Below are positions 24,166 through 32,232 of a stretch of 64,000 nucleotides of DNA, piece after piece. The notes under the pieces were generated by a model. The model saw nothing but the letters and a program-made list of their open reading frames with translations. It was not told where the DNA came from and made no database searches. This DNA is from Rhodobacteraceae bacterium Alg231-04 (lineage in GTDB: Bacteria > Pseudomonadota > Alphaproteobacteria > Rhodobacterales > Rhodobacteraceae), in contig FREY01000006.1 in the NCBI GenBank assembly GCA_900143635.1, positions 1-64,000 on the forward strand, in the 5' to 3' direction. Every line of letters starts with the position of its first letter. The first letter of the stretch is position 1. The position numbers and the translations under genes are program-made.

Positions 24166-24224
24166 TGCCTGCCGCCCGCCCGGTGCGGGTGGCAGCGCAG
24201 TTGAGTATTTATCAAAAGAAGAAA
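24166..24224. repeat. Intergenic hairpin with a shared TTCTTCTT/AAATA motif
   Basis: CTGCCGCCCGC (24169-24179) pairs with GCGGGTGGCAG (24185-24195) with one mismatch. Next to it the minus strand of 24201-24224 reads TTTCTTCTTTTGATAAATAC, which resembles CTTCTTGCCAGAAATATCCT after the DUF4105 gene at 35303. It may be a dispersed element that ends transcripts. Confidence 0.4.
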
Positions 24225-24274
24225 CCAGAGGTCCCCGCAGTGCGCGGGCGACCCGCAAACGCATGGGGGAAGCA

Positions 24275-25585
24275 ATGGCTTTGAACCTGCTATATGCAAA
24301 TGACACCAAGGGGAAATACCCCGACAGCTGGTATGCGGCCACCGCGACGCCGCTGGCGCCCTTCCCCGCACTTCAGGGCGATGTGACGGCAGATGTCTGT
24401 ATCGTTGGCGGCGGCTATACCGGCCTGTCGGCAGCGCTGCATCTTGCCGAAGCGGGCCGTTCCGTTGTGCTGCTGGAGGCGCACCGGGTTGGATTTGGTG
24501 CCTCGGGGCGCAATGGCGGCCAGCTGGGCAGCGGCCAGCGGCAGGAGCAGGACACGCTGGAATCCATGTTTGGCATGGGCGAGGCGCAAAAGCTTTGGCA
24601 GCTGGGCGAAGACAGTAAGGATCTGGTCAAGGATTTGGTTGCCAAACACAAGATCGACTGCCACCTGAAACCGGGCGTGGCCTGGACTGGATCGTCTGAC
24701 AGCGAAGTCCGCCACCTGCACGAATACGCTGAACACCTGCACAAGCACTACGGCTATGATCAGCTGGAGGTGCTGGATCAGGACGCCTGCCACGCCATCT
24801 GCCCCTCGCCCGACTATAAGGGCGGCGTGCTGGATATGGGCGCGGGCCATCTGCACCCGCTGAACCTGGCTATTGGTCTGGCCGAGGCAGCCGCCGCCGC
24901 CGGTGCCAGCCTGCATGATGAAAGCGAAGTTCTGGACATCGAGGAAGGTGCCAAGGTCAAGGTGAAGACCGAGTGCGGTACGGTGACAGCGGATCATCTG
25001 ATCCTTGCCTGCAATGGCTATCTGGGCGGGTTGAACAAACAGGTCGCCGCCCGTGTCATGCCGATCAACAATTTTGTGGCCGCAACCGAGCCGCTGGGCG
25101 ACGAGATCGCCAAGGTACTGGCCCGTGATGTGGCCATTGCCGACAGCCGTTTCGTGATCAATTACTTCCGCCTGTCCCATGACCAGCGTCTGTTGTTTGG
25201 TGGCGGTGAAAGCTATGGCTACCGTTTCCCTGCCGATCTGAAGGCCAAGGTGCGCAAACCGATGCTGGAAATTTTCCCACATCTGGACGACGTGAAGATC
25301 GACTACGCCTGGGGCGGCACATTGGCGATCACCATGAAGCGCCTGCCCTATGTGGCGCGGGTTGCGCCGAACATTCTCTCTGCCTCGGGCTATTCTGGCC
25401 ACGGGGTGGGCACTGCCACCCATGCCGGCCAGCTGATGGCCCTGGCCATCGCCGGAGAGACGGACGGGTTTGACACAATGTCACGCATTCCTGTCCCGGC
25501 CTTTCCGGGCGGAGCCGCCTTGCGGTCACCGCTGCTGGTACTGGCGATGACCTGGTATGCCCTGCGCGACCGGCTTGGGCTATAA
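24275..25585 (+). CDS. puuB: FAD-dependent amine oxidoreductase (PuuB/DAO family)
   Basis: This 436-residue flavoenzyme has the N-terminal dinucleotide-binding motif IVGGGYTGLSAALHLAEAG (about residues 35-53). It also has the GFGASGRNGGQLGSGQRQEQ segment typical of gamma-glutamylputrescine oxidase (PuuB) relatives, and a C-terminal YSGHGVGTATHAGQLMALAI that closes the flavin site. It probably oxidises the gamma-glutamylated amine to an aldehyde with release of hydrogen peroxide or reduced acceptor. The start at 24275 has GGGGGA 5-10 bases upstream; the ATG at 24263 is less likely. No aldehyde dehydrogenase (PuuC) is visible here. Confidence 0.9.
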   Translation: MALNLLYANDTKGKYPDSWYAATATPLAPFPALQGDVTADVCIVGGGYTGLSAALHLAEAGRSVVLLEAHRVGFGASGRNGGQLGSGQRQEQDTLESMFGMGEAQKLWQLGEDSKDLVKDLVAKHKIDCHLKPGVAWTGSSDSEVRHLHEYAEHLHKHYGYDQLEVLDQDACHAICPSPDYKGGVLDMGAGHLHPLNLAIGLAEAAAAAGASLHDESEVLDIEEGAKVKVKTECGTVTADHLILACNGYLGGLNKQVAARVMPINNFVAATEPLGDEIAKVLARDVAIADSRFVINYFRLSHDQRLLFGGGESYGYRFPADLKAKVRKPMLEIFPHLDDVKIDYAWGGTLAITMKRLPYVARVAPNILSASGYSGHGVGTATHAGQLMALAIAGETDGFDTMSRIPVPAFPGGAALRSPLLVLAMTWYALRDRLGL

Positions 25586-25677
25586 GCCGCCGACCAAACG
25601 CAACAGTTGTGTGAAATTTCGCCCATCCTGCATTTCGCGGGGTGGGTTTTTCTTGGCATGGTCGCGCCACTGATTTA

Positions 25678-25693
25678 CATTATTGAAATAATG
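25678..25693. promoter_or_regulatory. Perfect inverted repeat upstream of the DegT gene
   Basis: CATTATT-GA-AATAATG is a perfect 7-2-7 inverted repeat, overlapped by a second palindrome TGAATTCA (25692-25699). It lies 18-34 bp before the DegT ATG in AT-rich sequence. Position and symmetry suggest an operator; no regulator gene is adjacent. Confidence 0.4.
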
Positions 25694-25711
25694 AATTCAG
25701 GATTTTGAAAT

Positions 25712-26911
25712 ATGACGCTGCCACCCAACGTTCATGACGCAGAACCCATCCCTGCCGCCGCCCGCGAGGCGATTGACGCGCTGATGCAATCGGGCGATCT
25801 CTTCCGCTATACGGCGCCTGAAAACGCGCCGGTCACTCTCCTAGAGACAGAGTTTGCCGCGCTGATGGGCAGCAAATACGCGCTGGCTGTGTCCTCCTGT
25901 TCGGCCGCCCTGTTTCTGTCGCTGAAGGCACTTGGCCTGCCCCGCGACGCGCGGGTGCTGATCCCCGGATTCACCTTTGCCGCTGTGCCCTCCTCGGTGG
26001 TGCATGCCGACTGTATTCCGGTGCTTTGCGAGGTTGGTGACAATTACCGCATCGACATGGCGGATTTTGCGACCAAGCTGGAGCAGGACATCCAGGCGGT
26101 GATCATCAGCCATATGCGCGGCCATACATCCGACATGGATGCAATCATGCGCCTATGCGATGCCCGCAATATACCAGTGGTCGAGGACGCGGCGCACTCA
26201 TTGGGCACCACATGGCATGGCGGCAATATTGGCACCCTGGGTCGGGTCGGCTGTTTCTCGTTCCAGTCCTACAAGATGCTGAACGCCGGCGAAGGCGGTA
26301 TCCTGATCACGAACGATGCGGATCTGGTGGCCCGCGCGGTGATCATGTCCGGCGCATATGAGCACAACTGGCAGAAACACAGTGGCGGCACTGATCCCGA
26401 CTTGGCGGTGGCCTTTGCCAAATGGCAAAACCAGCTACCACTTTATAATCTGCGCATGTCGAACCTGTCGGCCGCAGTCATTCGCCCGCAGATCCCGGAG
26501 CTGGCCCGCCGTGTGCGCGACGGGTTGCAGAACCACGACTATGTGGCCGCGCGGCTGAACACATCGCCCTTCATCGACGTGCCTGCCCCGCTGGGACCGG
26601 AACAGCGCGCTCCGGATTCGATCCAGTTCAACCTCGAAGGATTGAGCGAAGAAGAGACCCGTTCCTTTGCCAAGGAAGCGGCAGAGCTCGGCGTTAAAGT
26701 GCAGGTCTTTGGCCTGTCAGACGACAACGCCCGCGCCTTTTGGAACTGGCAGTTCATGAGAGAAATCCCTGCACTGCCGCAGACCCGTGCGATGCTGATG
26801 AAAGCCTGCGATGTGCGGCTGCCGGTGCGGCTGACCCGCGCCGAGCTGGATGTGATCGCCGATATTCTGCTGGGTGCCATGGCCAAGGTCAAAGGCAAGG
26901 CAGCCGCTTGA
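25712..26911 (+). CDS. DegT/DnrJ/EryC1-family PLP-dependent aminotransferase-like enzyme
   Basis: This 399-residue fold-type I PLP enzyme has the probable Schiff-base Lys188 in SFQSYKMLNAGEGGI, preceded by the cofactor Asp region VVEDAAHSLG. The sequence VLIPGFTFAAVPSSVVHAD is family-typical. DegT-family enzymes usually aminate keto-sugars, but there are no sugar nucleotide genes here, and this gene follows an amine catabolic region. A role in amino donor or acceptor metabolism of that region is possible but unproven. The ribosome binding site is weak (AGGAT about 10 bases upstream). A strong terminator follows. Confidence 0.85.
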   Translation: MTLPPNVHDAEPIPAAAREAIDALMQSGDLFRYTAPENAPVTLLETEFAALMGSKYALAVSSCSAALFLSLKALGLPRDARVLIPGFTFAAVPSSVVHADCIPVLCEVGDNYRIDMADFATKLEQDIQAVIISHMRGHTSDMDAIMRLCDARNIPVVEDAAHSLGTTWHGGNIGTLGRVGCFSFQSYKMLNAGEGGILITNDADLVARAVIMSGAYEHNWQKHSGGTDPDLAVAFAKWQNQLPLYNLRMSNLSAAVIRPQIPELARRVRDGLQNHDYVAARLNTSPFIDVPAPLGPEQRAPDSIQFNLEGLSEEETRSFAKEAAELGVKVQVFGLSDDNARAFWNWQFMREIPALPQTRAMLMKACDVRLPVRLTRAELDVIADILLGAMAKVKGKAAA

Positions 26912-26917
26912 AACAAC

Positions 26918-26944
26918 AAAGCCCCGGTAAAACCGGGGCTTTTT
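26918..26944. terminator. Bidirectional terminator between the DegT gene and phaR
   Basis: AAAGCCCCGGT (26918-26928) pairs with ACCGGGGCTTT (26932-26942) around a three-base loop. T residues follow on the plus strand, and TTTGTTG follows on the minus strand, so both convergent units end here. Confidence 0.9.
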
Positions 26945-26969
26945 GCGTCTCAGACATTCTATCCGCAGA

Positions 26970-27524
26970 TCACTTCAGCTTGGACAGTTTGTCCTGAAGC
27001 TCGGCCAGCTGTTTCTTGATATCGTCAAGATCCTCGCCGCCCTCGGATTTCTCCTCGGGCTTGGCCGCACCACCGGTCCAGCCTGCGCCCATGCCACCAG
27101 TCATTGCCTTCATGAAGGCTTCCTGTTGGGCTTGCAGCGCTTCGAACCCCGGCACTTTGGACATTGGGTTGATCGAGCTCATGTTCTCCATCATCTGCGA
27201 CTGGCTTTCGCGCAGCATGTCAAATGAGGTCTGCAGGAACTGCGGCATCACTCCGCCACCGGGAATCATATAGCTGCGCACCAGATCATTCAGCACATTC
27301 ACCGGCAGCACGTTTTCACCGCGGCTTTCGTGTTCAGCAATGATCTGCAGCAGGTATTGGCGCGTCAGGTCATCCCCGGATTTCAGATCGACGATCTGCA
27401 CTTCGCGCCCGTCGCGGATAAAGCCCGCGATATCCTCCAGCGTGACGTAGTCGCTGGTTTCCGTATTATACAAACGCCGACTGGCATACCGTTTGATCAG
27501 CAAAGATTTTTCCTGATCGGCCAT
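26970..27524 (-). CDS. phaR: Polyhydroxyalkanoate synthesis repressor PhaR
   Basis: PhaR represses phasin and PHA genes and is titrated off DNA by PHA granules. The 184 residues contain the N-terminal PHB/PHA accumulation regulator domain (IKRYASRRLYNTETSDYVTLEDIAGFIRDG, about residues 7-40). A second repeat domain (LLQIIAEHESRGENVLPVNVLNDLVRSY) follows, and a Met/Gln-rich and coiled-coil C-terminus (DIKKQLAELQDKLSKL). The start at 27524 has GGGGGAG 8 bases upstream; a longer TTG start is unlikely. CTGCAG-type sequence at 27548-27553, 24 bp upstream, may permit autoregulation. Confidence 0.95.
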   Translation of the reverse strand: MADQEKSLLIKRYASRRLYNTETSDYVTLEDIAGFIRDGREVQIVDLKSGDDLTRQYLLQIIAEHESRGENVLPVNVLNDLVRSYMIPGGGVMPQFLQTSFDMLRESQSQMMENMSSINPMSKVPGFEALQAQQEAFMKAMTGGMGAGWTGGAAKPEEKSEGGEDLDDIKKQLAELQDKLSKLK

Positions 27525-27609
27525 GGTGTTCTCCCCCAAATGATGCGCTGCAGCAAAGCCTATGCGAGCGCAGAAGAAAAAGAAAGTCCGCCGTGCTGCC
27601 GAAGGGCAA

Positions 27610-27644
27610 AAACAGAAAAAGGCAGGCCGCGATGGCCTGCCTTT
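27610..27644 (-). terminator. Rho-independent terminator after phaP
   Basis: On the minus strand AAAGGCAGGCC (27644-27634) pairs with GGCCTGCCTTT (27628-27618) and is followed by TTCTGTTTTTG. It terminates the phasin transcript and separates it from phaR. Confidence 0.88.
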
Positions 27645-27695
27645 CTGGTCCGGGCACCTCTAGGGAGGAGGTAAGGCGCCGGAAATCACATCGCC

Positions 27696-28142
27696 TTACT
27701 TGGCGGTTGCTGCTTTCTTGGCAGCGGCGGTCACGTCGTCGGTGGCCTTTTTGACAGCAGCAGTGGCTTCTTCGCCAGCTTCTTTGCCAGCAGCCATCAG
27801 CAGCTCAACAGTGTCCATCTGAACTTTTTTGGCGATTTCGGCGAAGGCAGCCATGTTTTCGGCAGCAACTTCTGCAGAGGCAGAAGCGAAATCAGTGGCG
27901 GCCTTGGCGTAGTCAGCAGGCTCTGCCTTGGCTTTGGAAACGTCAGCCAGTTTGGCCAGAGTTTCAGTGGCCCATTTGTTGGAGATCTCAGCCGATTTGC
28001 CAGCTGCGTCCAGAGCAACCGAAGTCAGCTTCTCGTTCAGAGCTGCGGTGTTCTTGAACGTATCTTCCATTGCGCCGGTGTCTACCGGGAACGCGCCCAT
28101 CATATCTTTCATGACAGCGGTGAAGTCTTGGGTCTTGGCCAT
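27696..28142 (-). CDS. phaP: Phasin family protein (PHA granule coat)
   Basis: Phasins coat PHA granules and limit coalescence. The 148 residues are helical and amphipathic, with the family segment FTAVMKDMMGAFPVDTGAMEDTFKNTAALNEKL. The C-terminus is rich in Ala and Lys (KKATDDVTAAAKKAATAK). There are no signal peptide or membrane helices. The start at 28142 is chosen over an upstream frame because the protein then begins with the conserved MAKTQDF and AGGA lies 9 bases upstream. Two CTGC-N3-GCAG dyads lie 67-107 bp upstream, fitting control by PhaR. Confidence 0.93.
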   Translation of the reverse strand: MAKTQDFTAVMKDMMGAFPVDTGAMEDTFKNTAALNEKLTSVALDAAGKSAEISNKWATETLAKLADVSKAKAEPADYAKAATDFASASAEVAAENMAAFAEIAKKVQMDTVELLMAAGKEAGEEATAAVKKATDDVTAAAKKAATAK

Positions 28143-28208
28143 TTGTACAATCCTAAACTCGCTGTGCGCGGGACCATCCCGTTTATCAGCTTGAGACCAA
28201 TATGCTTT

Positions 28209-28249
28209 CTGCATTGCAGCATTTCAAGTTTTTTCATGCTGCAATGCAG
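28209..28249. promoter_or_regulatory. Double CTGC-N3-GCAG site, likely PhaR operator of phaP
   Basis: CTGCATTGCAG (28209-28219) and CTGCAATGCAG (28239-28249) lie on the two arms of a perfect 14-bp inverted repeat, CTGCATTGCAGCAT / ATGCTGCAATGCAG, with a 13-bp spacer. TGC/GCA dyads of this kind are the reported target of PhaR in Paracoccus. The region separates phaC from phaP. Confidence 0.65.
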
Positions 28250-28273
28250 AATAAATTGCGTTTCCGTTTATTT

Positions 28274-30073
28274 TCAACGGACTGCCTTGACCTTCACATA
28301 GGTTCCGGGCGCCGGGGCAATGGGTTTGAACTGCGAATCGCCGGGCTCACGGGCCGGGATCTGCTTGCCAGAGCGCTTTTTCAGCCAGCCATCCCAACGC
28401 GGCCACCAGCTGCCTTCACTGAAATCGGCCTCTTTCATCCAAGTGTCGGCGTCAGCCTTCAGGTCAGTGTTGGTGTAGTGACCATATTTCTTCTTGGAGG
28501 GTGGATTGACGATGCCGGCGATATGGCCCGACTGCGACACAACAAAGGTCTTGGAGCGCGACCCCATGTTTTGCACACCGCGATAGCAATCCTTCCAGGC
28601 GGCGATGTGATCCGTCTCGCAGGTGATCGACATCAGCGGCACATCGACGTCTTTCACATGCAGCGTATGACCCAGCAGATCAAACCCGCCTTCGGTGAAT
28701 TCATTTCGCTGGCAAAGCCCACGCAGATATTGCACCGCCATCTTGCCCGGCAGGTTGGCGCCATCGCCATTCCAATAGAGCAGATCAAAGGCCGGCGGTG
28801 TCTGCCCCATCATGTAACTGCGGATCGCCGGCCCATAAATCAGATCTTTGGAACGCAGGAACGAGAAGGTCCGCGCCATGATCCATGATTTCAGGATGCC
28901 ATCCGCATTCACCTGATCCTCGATCCCGTCGATGAAATCATCCTGCAGGAAGGGGGTGAATTCGCCCTGATCGGAAAAATCGGTGAGCGCGGTGAAGAAG
29001 GTCGCCGATTTCACCGTCTTGTCGCCGCGCTGTTTCAGCAATGACAGGGTCAGCCCCAGCGTGGTGCCGGCAATGCAATAACCCACAGCGTTCACCTGCT
29101 TCACATTGCAGATCTTCTTGACCACATCAAAGGCGGTCAGATAGCCGTCCTCGATATACTCCTCCAGACCGATATCGGCGTCGCTCTCGTCCGGGTTCAG
29201 CCAGGAGACCACAAATATCGTGTAACCCTGATCAGTCACCCATTTGATCATGCTGTTCTGTGCCTTCAGATCGAGGATGTAGAACTTGTTGATCCACGGC
29301 GGGAACAGAACGATCGGGGTCTCATAGACGGTCTCGGTCGACGGGCTGTACTGGATCAGCTCCATCATCCGATTGCGAAAGACCACCTCACCAGGGCTGG
29401 TGGCAATATTGGTGCCGATCTCAAAGGCGTCCTCGTCAGCAAGGCGCACCACCAGCTCGCCGTTGTTGGCTTCCAGATCCGCGACAAGATTCTCCAGCCC
29501 ATCGATCAGCGACTGGCCTTCGGTTTCAACCGCTTTCTCCAGGGCGTCCGGATTGGTCGGCAGGAAATTGACCGGTGCCATCATGTCGACGATCTGATCG
29601 GCAAAGTAGGTCAGCCGCTGTTTGTCTTTGCGCGACAACCCGTCCACCGCATCCACCGCTTCGCGGATGGTGGTGGCGTTGGTCAGGTATTGGTCTTTGA
29701 TGAACTGGAAATAAGGGTTGCTCTGCCACATCGGATTGGCAAAGCGGCGATCGGCAGGTTTTGGGGTCTCTTCCTCGGTGTCGCGGGTCAAAACATGCTG
29801 CGCTTCGGCGAAATTCATCACCGATTTGGACCAGTACTCCAACTGCTGTTCCAAAAGTTTCGCGGGGTTTTCCAGTGCCTGAGCCCAATATGCGGTTGCT
29901 GCACGTGCATAAAGCTCCTGATTCGGACCATCCAGCGCCGGATTGTGTGGTTGCTTTTGTGACAGTGCGTCGATCAGACGCTTAGAAAGCACTTCTACGC
30001 GGTCCATATTTTCCTTAAGTTGATCAACATGTTCCGCCGAAATTCCATGGCTCAGTTCATCGTTTGTTGTCAT
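28274..30073 (-). CDS. phaC: Class I polyhydroxyalkanoate synthase PhaC
   Basis: PhaC polymerises hydroxyacyl-CoA (usually 3-hydroxybutyryl-CoA) into PHA. The 599 residues match class I synthases. The N-terminal domain runs to about residue 220. The catalytic alpha/beta hydrolase domain has the lipase-like box GYCIAG with nucleophile Cys333, and FVVSWLNPD, YWNGDGANLPG and a C-terminal SQSGHIAGIVNPP with the catalytic His. The gene is divergent from phaZ across 140 bp, and phaP and phaR follow on the same strand in their own units. Confidence 0.97.
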   Translation of the reverse strand: MTTNDELSHGISAEHVDQLKENMDRVEVLSKRLIDALSQKQPHNPALDGPNQELYARAATAYWAQALENPAKLLEQQLEYWSKSVMNFAEAQHVLTRDTEEETPKPADRRFANPMWQSNPYFQFIKDQYLTNATTIREAVDAVDGLSRKDKQRLTYFADQIVDMMAPVNFLPTNPDALEKAVETEGQSLIDGLENLVADLEANNGELVVRLADEDAFEIGTNIATSPGEVVFRNRMMELIQYSPSTETVYETPIVLFPPWINKFYILDLKAQNSMIKWVTDQGYTIFVVSWLNPDESDADIGLEEYIEDGYLTAFDVVKKICNVKQVNAVGYCIAGTTLGLTLSLLKQRGDKTVKSATFFTALTDFSDQGEFTPFLQDDFIDGIEDQVNADGILKSWIMARTFSFLRSKDLIYGPAIRSYMMGQTPPAFDLLYWNGDGANLPGKMAVQYLRGLCQRNEFTEGGFDLLGHTLHVKDVDVPLMSITCETDHIAAWKDCYRGVQNMGSRSKTFVVSQSGHIAGIVNPPSKKKYGHYTNTDLKADADTWMKEADFSEGSWWPRWDGWLKKRSGKQIPAREPGDSQFKPIAPAPGTYVKVKAVR

Positions 30074-30097
30074 TTTAAGGAAACCCTTTCACTTTTT

Positions 30098-30108
30098 CTG
30101 CTATGCAG
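30098..30108. promoter_or_regulatory. CTGC-N3-GCAG site between phaC and phaZ
   Basis: CTGCTATGCAG lies 25-35 bp upstream of the phaC start and is flanked like the sites near phaP (GCAGAATAA shared with 28246-28254). It is the third copy of the same dyad in the PHA cluster and a probable PhaR operator, positioned to affect phaC and possibly phaZ. Confidence 0.6.
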
Positions 30109-30213
30109 AATAACGTCATGCCCATGTTACGGCAAAGCGACGAAAGGTCCGATAGGGCGAAATAAAATTACTTTCGCGCCGAAAATGGGCAGAAAATACA
30201 GGAAGGCCAACTA

Positions 30214-31491
30214 ATGCGCTACATGATGACATACGACCTGATGGAAAGCATGCGCAACGCCAGCCAATGGATGGGCGCAACAGCACAATCAGTGGCCTCT
30301 TACCCAGCCTTTTCCGCCGTGCCCAACCCGATGCTAAGCTGGATGGCCGCCTGGGGCGAGGTGACGGAACGCACCTACCAGCGCATGGTCGTCAAACCCG
30401 ACTGGGGCATCCGCACCTTCACCTGCGAGGACGGCAAGGACCATCTGGTCGATATTGACACTGTGGTCGAACGCCCCTTTGGCGACCTGATCCATTTCAA
30501 GGTCAACGGCCGCGCCGAACAGCCTCGCAAAGTCCTGCTGGTGGCACCGATGTCCGGCCATTACGCGACCCTGCTGCGCTCGACCGTGAAATCGCTGATG
30601 GTCAACTGCGAAGTCTATGTCACCGACTGGCACAATGCCCGCGACATCCCGGTCTCTGCGGGTAAATTTGACGTCGAAGACTACACCCTATACCTCGTTG
30701 ATTTCATGCGTGAAATGGGCCCGGAAACCCATGTGGTCGCAGTGTGCCAGCCGGTGCCGCTGACCCTGGCCGCCACCGCCTATCTGGCCGAACAGGATCC
30801 CAAGGCGCAGCCACGTTCGCTGACCCTGATCGGCGGCCCGGTTGACCCGGATGCTACGCCGACGGATGTGACCGATTTTGGCCGCCGCGTCACCATGGGC
30901 CAGCTGGAAGAAACCATGATCCAGCGGGTCGGCTTCAAATACCCCGGCGTTGGCCGCCTCGTCTATCCCGGCCTGCTGCAGCTGTCGTCCTTCATGTCCA
31001 TGAACAGCGAGCGCCATTCCAACGCCTTCAACGACCAGATCATGCGTGTGACGCGCGGTGAAGCATCGGACCACGACGCCCACAACCGCTTTTATGATGA
31101 ATACCTTGCGGTGATGGACATGCCGGCCGAGTTCTATCTCTCGACTGTTGAGCGCATTTTCAAAAACCGCGAGATTGCCCGCAACGAATTTGTCGTTGAT
31201 GGCCATAAGGTCGACATGAGCAAGATCACCACAGTGGCAGTGAAAACCGTAGAAGGCTCCAAGGATGACATCTCGGCCCCCGGCCAGTGCATCGCGGCGC
31301 TGGATCTGTGCACCGGCCTGCCAGACAGCAAAAAGGCCTCGCATGTGGAAGAGGGCGCGGGCCATTACGGCATCTTCGCGGGCCGCAGCTGGCGCGACAA
31401 TATCCGCCCGCTGGTGATCGACTTCATGAATGCCAACAGCGGCAATCCAACACCCAAGAAGCGTAAGCCTGCGAACAAAAACGCGGCCTGA
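30214..31491 (+). CDS. phaZ: Intracellular polyhydroxyalkanoate depolymerase PhaZ
   Basis: This enzyme mobilises stored PHA by hydrolysing the polymer to hydroxy acids. The 425 residues match the intracellular depolymerase family. The nucleophile is Cys178 in VVAVCQP, the family lipase-like box with Cys replacing Ser. The N-terminal region is MRYMMTYDLMESMRNASQWM, and a C-terminal EEGAGHYGIFAGRSWRDNIRP supplies the catalytic His. There is no signal peptide. AGGAAGG lies 7 bases before the ATG. It is divergent from phaC, and the next gene begins 3 bp after its stop. Confidence 0.95.
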   Translation: MRYMMTYDLMESMRNASQWMGATAQSVASYPAFSAVPNPMLSWMAAWGEVTERTYQRMVVKPDWGIRTFTCEDGKDHLVDIDTVVERPFGDLIHFKVNGRAEQPRKVLLVAPMSGHYATLLRSTVKSLMVNCEVYVTDWHNARDIPVSAGKFDVEDYTLYLVDFMREMGPETHVVAVCQPVPLTLAATAYLAEQDPKAQPRSLTLIGGPVDPDATPTDVTDFGRRVTMGQLEETMIQRVGFKYPGVGRLVYPGLLQLSSFMSMNSERHSNAFNDQIMRVTRGEASDHDAHNRFYDEYLAVMDMPAEFYLSTVERIFKNREIARNEFVVDGHKVDMSKITTVAVKTVEGSKDDISAPGQCIAALDLCTGLPDSKKASHVEEGAGHYGIFAGRSWRDNIRPLVIDFMNANSGNPTPKKRKPANKNAA

Positions 31492-31494
31492 CCC

Positions 31495-32067
31495 ATGGCA
31501 GACCACGCGGTGTTTTCCTGCCGTTGCGGCGCTTTCTGCGGACATCTCTCCGCCGAGGGCGTCAAGGCAGGCACACGTGTGGTCTGTTTCTGCAAATCCT
31601 GCCGCGAGAACGCGCTGGCCCATGGGCAGCCCGACCCTGCGCCTGATCCGGTTGATCTGTTCCAGACCACGCCGGACGCAATCACCATCACAAAAGGCGC
31701 TGAACACCTCAGCCTGCTGCGCCTCTCCCCCAAGGGCACGTTGCGCTGGTACGCGGGCTGCTGCGGCACGCCCTTTGCCAACAGCTCCTCCAAACGCAGT
31801 TTCCCCTTTGTCGGCCTGTACGCGGATCTGTTTCAGAACAATGCGGCACTGGGCAAGGTTCGCGCCCGCGCCTTCATCCCTCAACCGGTTGGGAAACTGC
31901 CCAAAACCGAGGGGGCAGGCCGTATGGCCTATGGGATCGTGACCCGGATGCTCTCTGCATTCCTGTCTGGCAGCTGGAAAAACACCCCCTTCTTCGACGA
32001 TAACGGCACCCCCAGCGCCGAGGCCCGTATCCTCACCAAAACAGAGCGCGCCGCCCTCACTGACTAG
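31495..32067 (+). CDS. DUF6151 / GFA-like zinc-binding protein
   Basis: The 190 residues show Cys pairs of a GFA-like zinc fold: FSCRCGAFCGHLS near residue 8, VCFCKSCRENAL near 32, and YAGCCGTPFANSS near 85. The C-terminal half is unrelated to ordinary GFA proteins and matches what is called DUF6151 in many proteobacteria. There is no known reaction. The start is three bases after the phaZ stop, so it is cotranscribed and perhaps coupled with phaZ, though a PHA role is not implied by the fold. Confidence 0.8.
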   Translation: MADHAVFSCRCGAFCGHLSAEGVKAGTRVVCFCKSCRENALAHGQPDPAPDPVDLFQTTPDAITITKGAEHLSLLRLSPKGTLRWYAGCCGTPFANSSSKRSFPFVGLYADLFQNNAALGKVRARAFIPQPVGKLPKTEGAGRMAYGIVTRMLSAFLSGSWKNTPFFDDNGTPSAEARILTKTERAALTD

Positions 32068-32070
32068 CGC

Positions 32071-32232
32071 GTTCAGTGCAAGCTTGCGCCTGAACCGGCT
32101 CTCCAGCCTACCCTTCAGGACACGGCGCAGCCGGGGCCCCGCCGCGCGTCAGCGCGGCGCCACGCCCAATCCTGAACAGGCCCGCAGGGGTCTTTGAAGG
32201 GGCGGGAGCACGCCCCGTATCTGTCTCTATCC
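32071..32232. other. Convergent intergenic region with hairpins
   Basis: Between the DUF6151 gene and the convergent 32233 gene there is no reading frame of note. An imperfect 23-bp palindrome TTCAGTGCAAGC/TTGCGCCTGAA lies at 32073-32095. A perfect hairpin GCCGCGC-GTCA-GCGCGGC is at 32142-32159. These probably act as terminators, though neither has a T-run. Confidence 0.4.
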
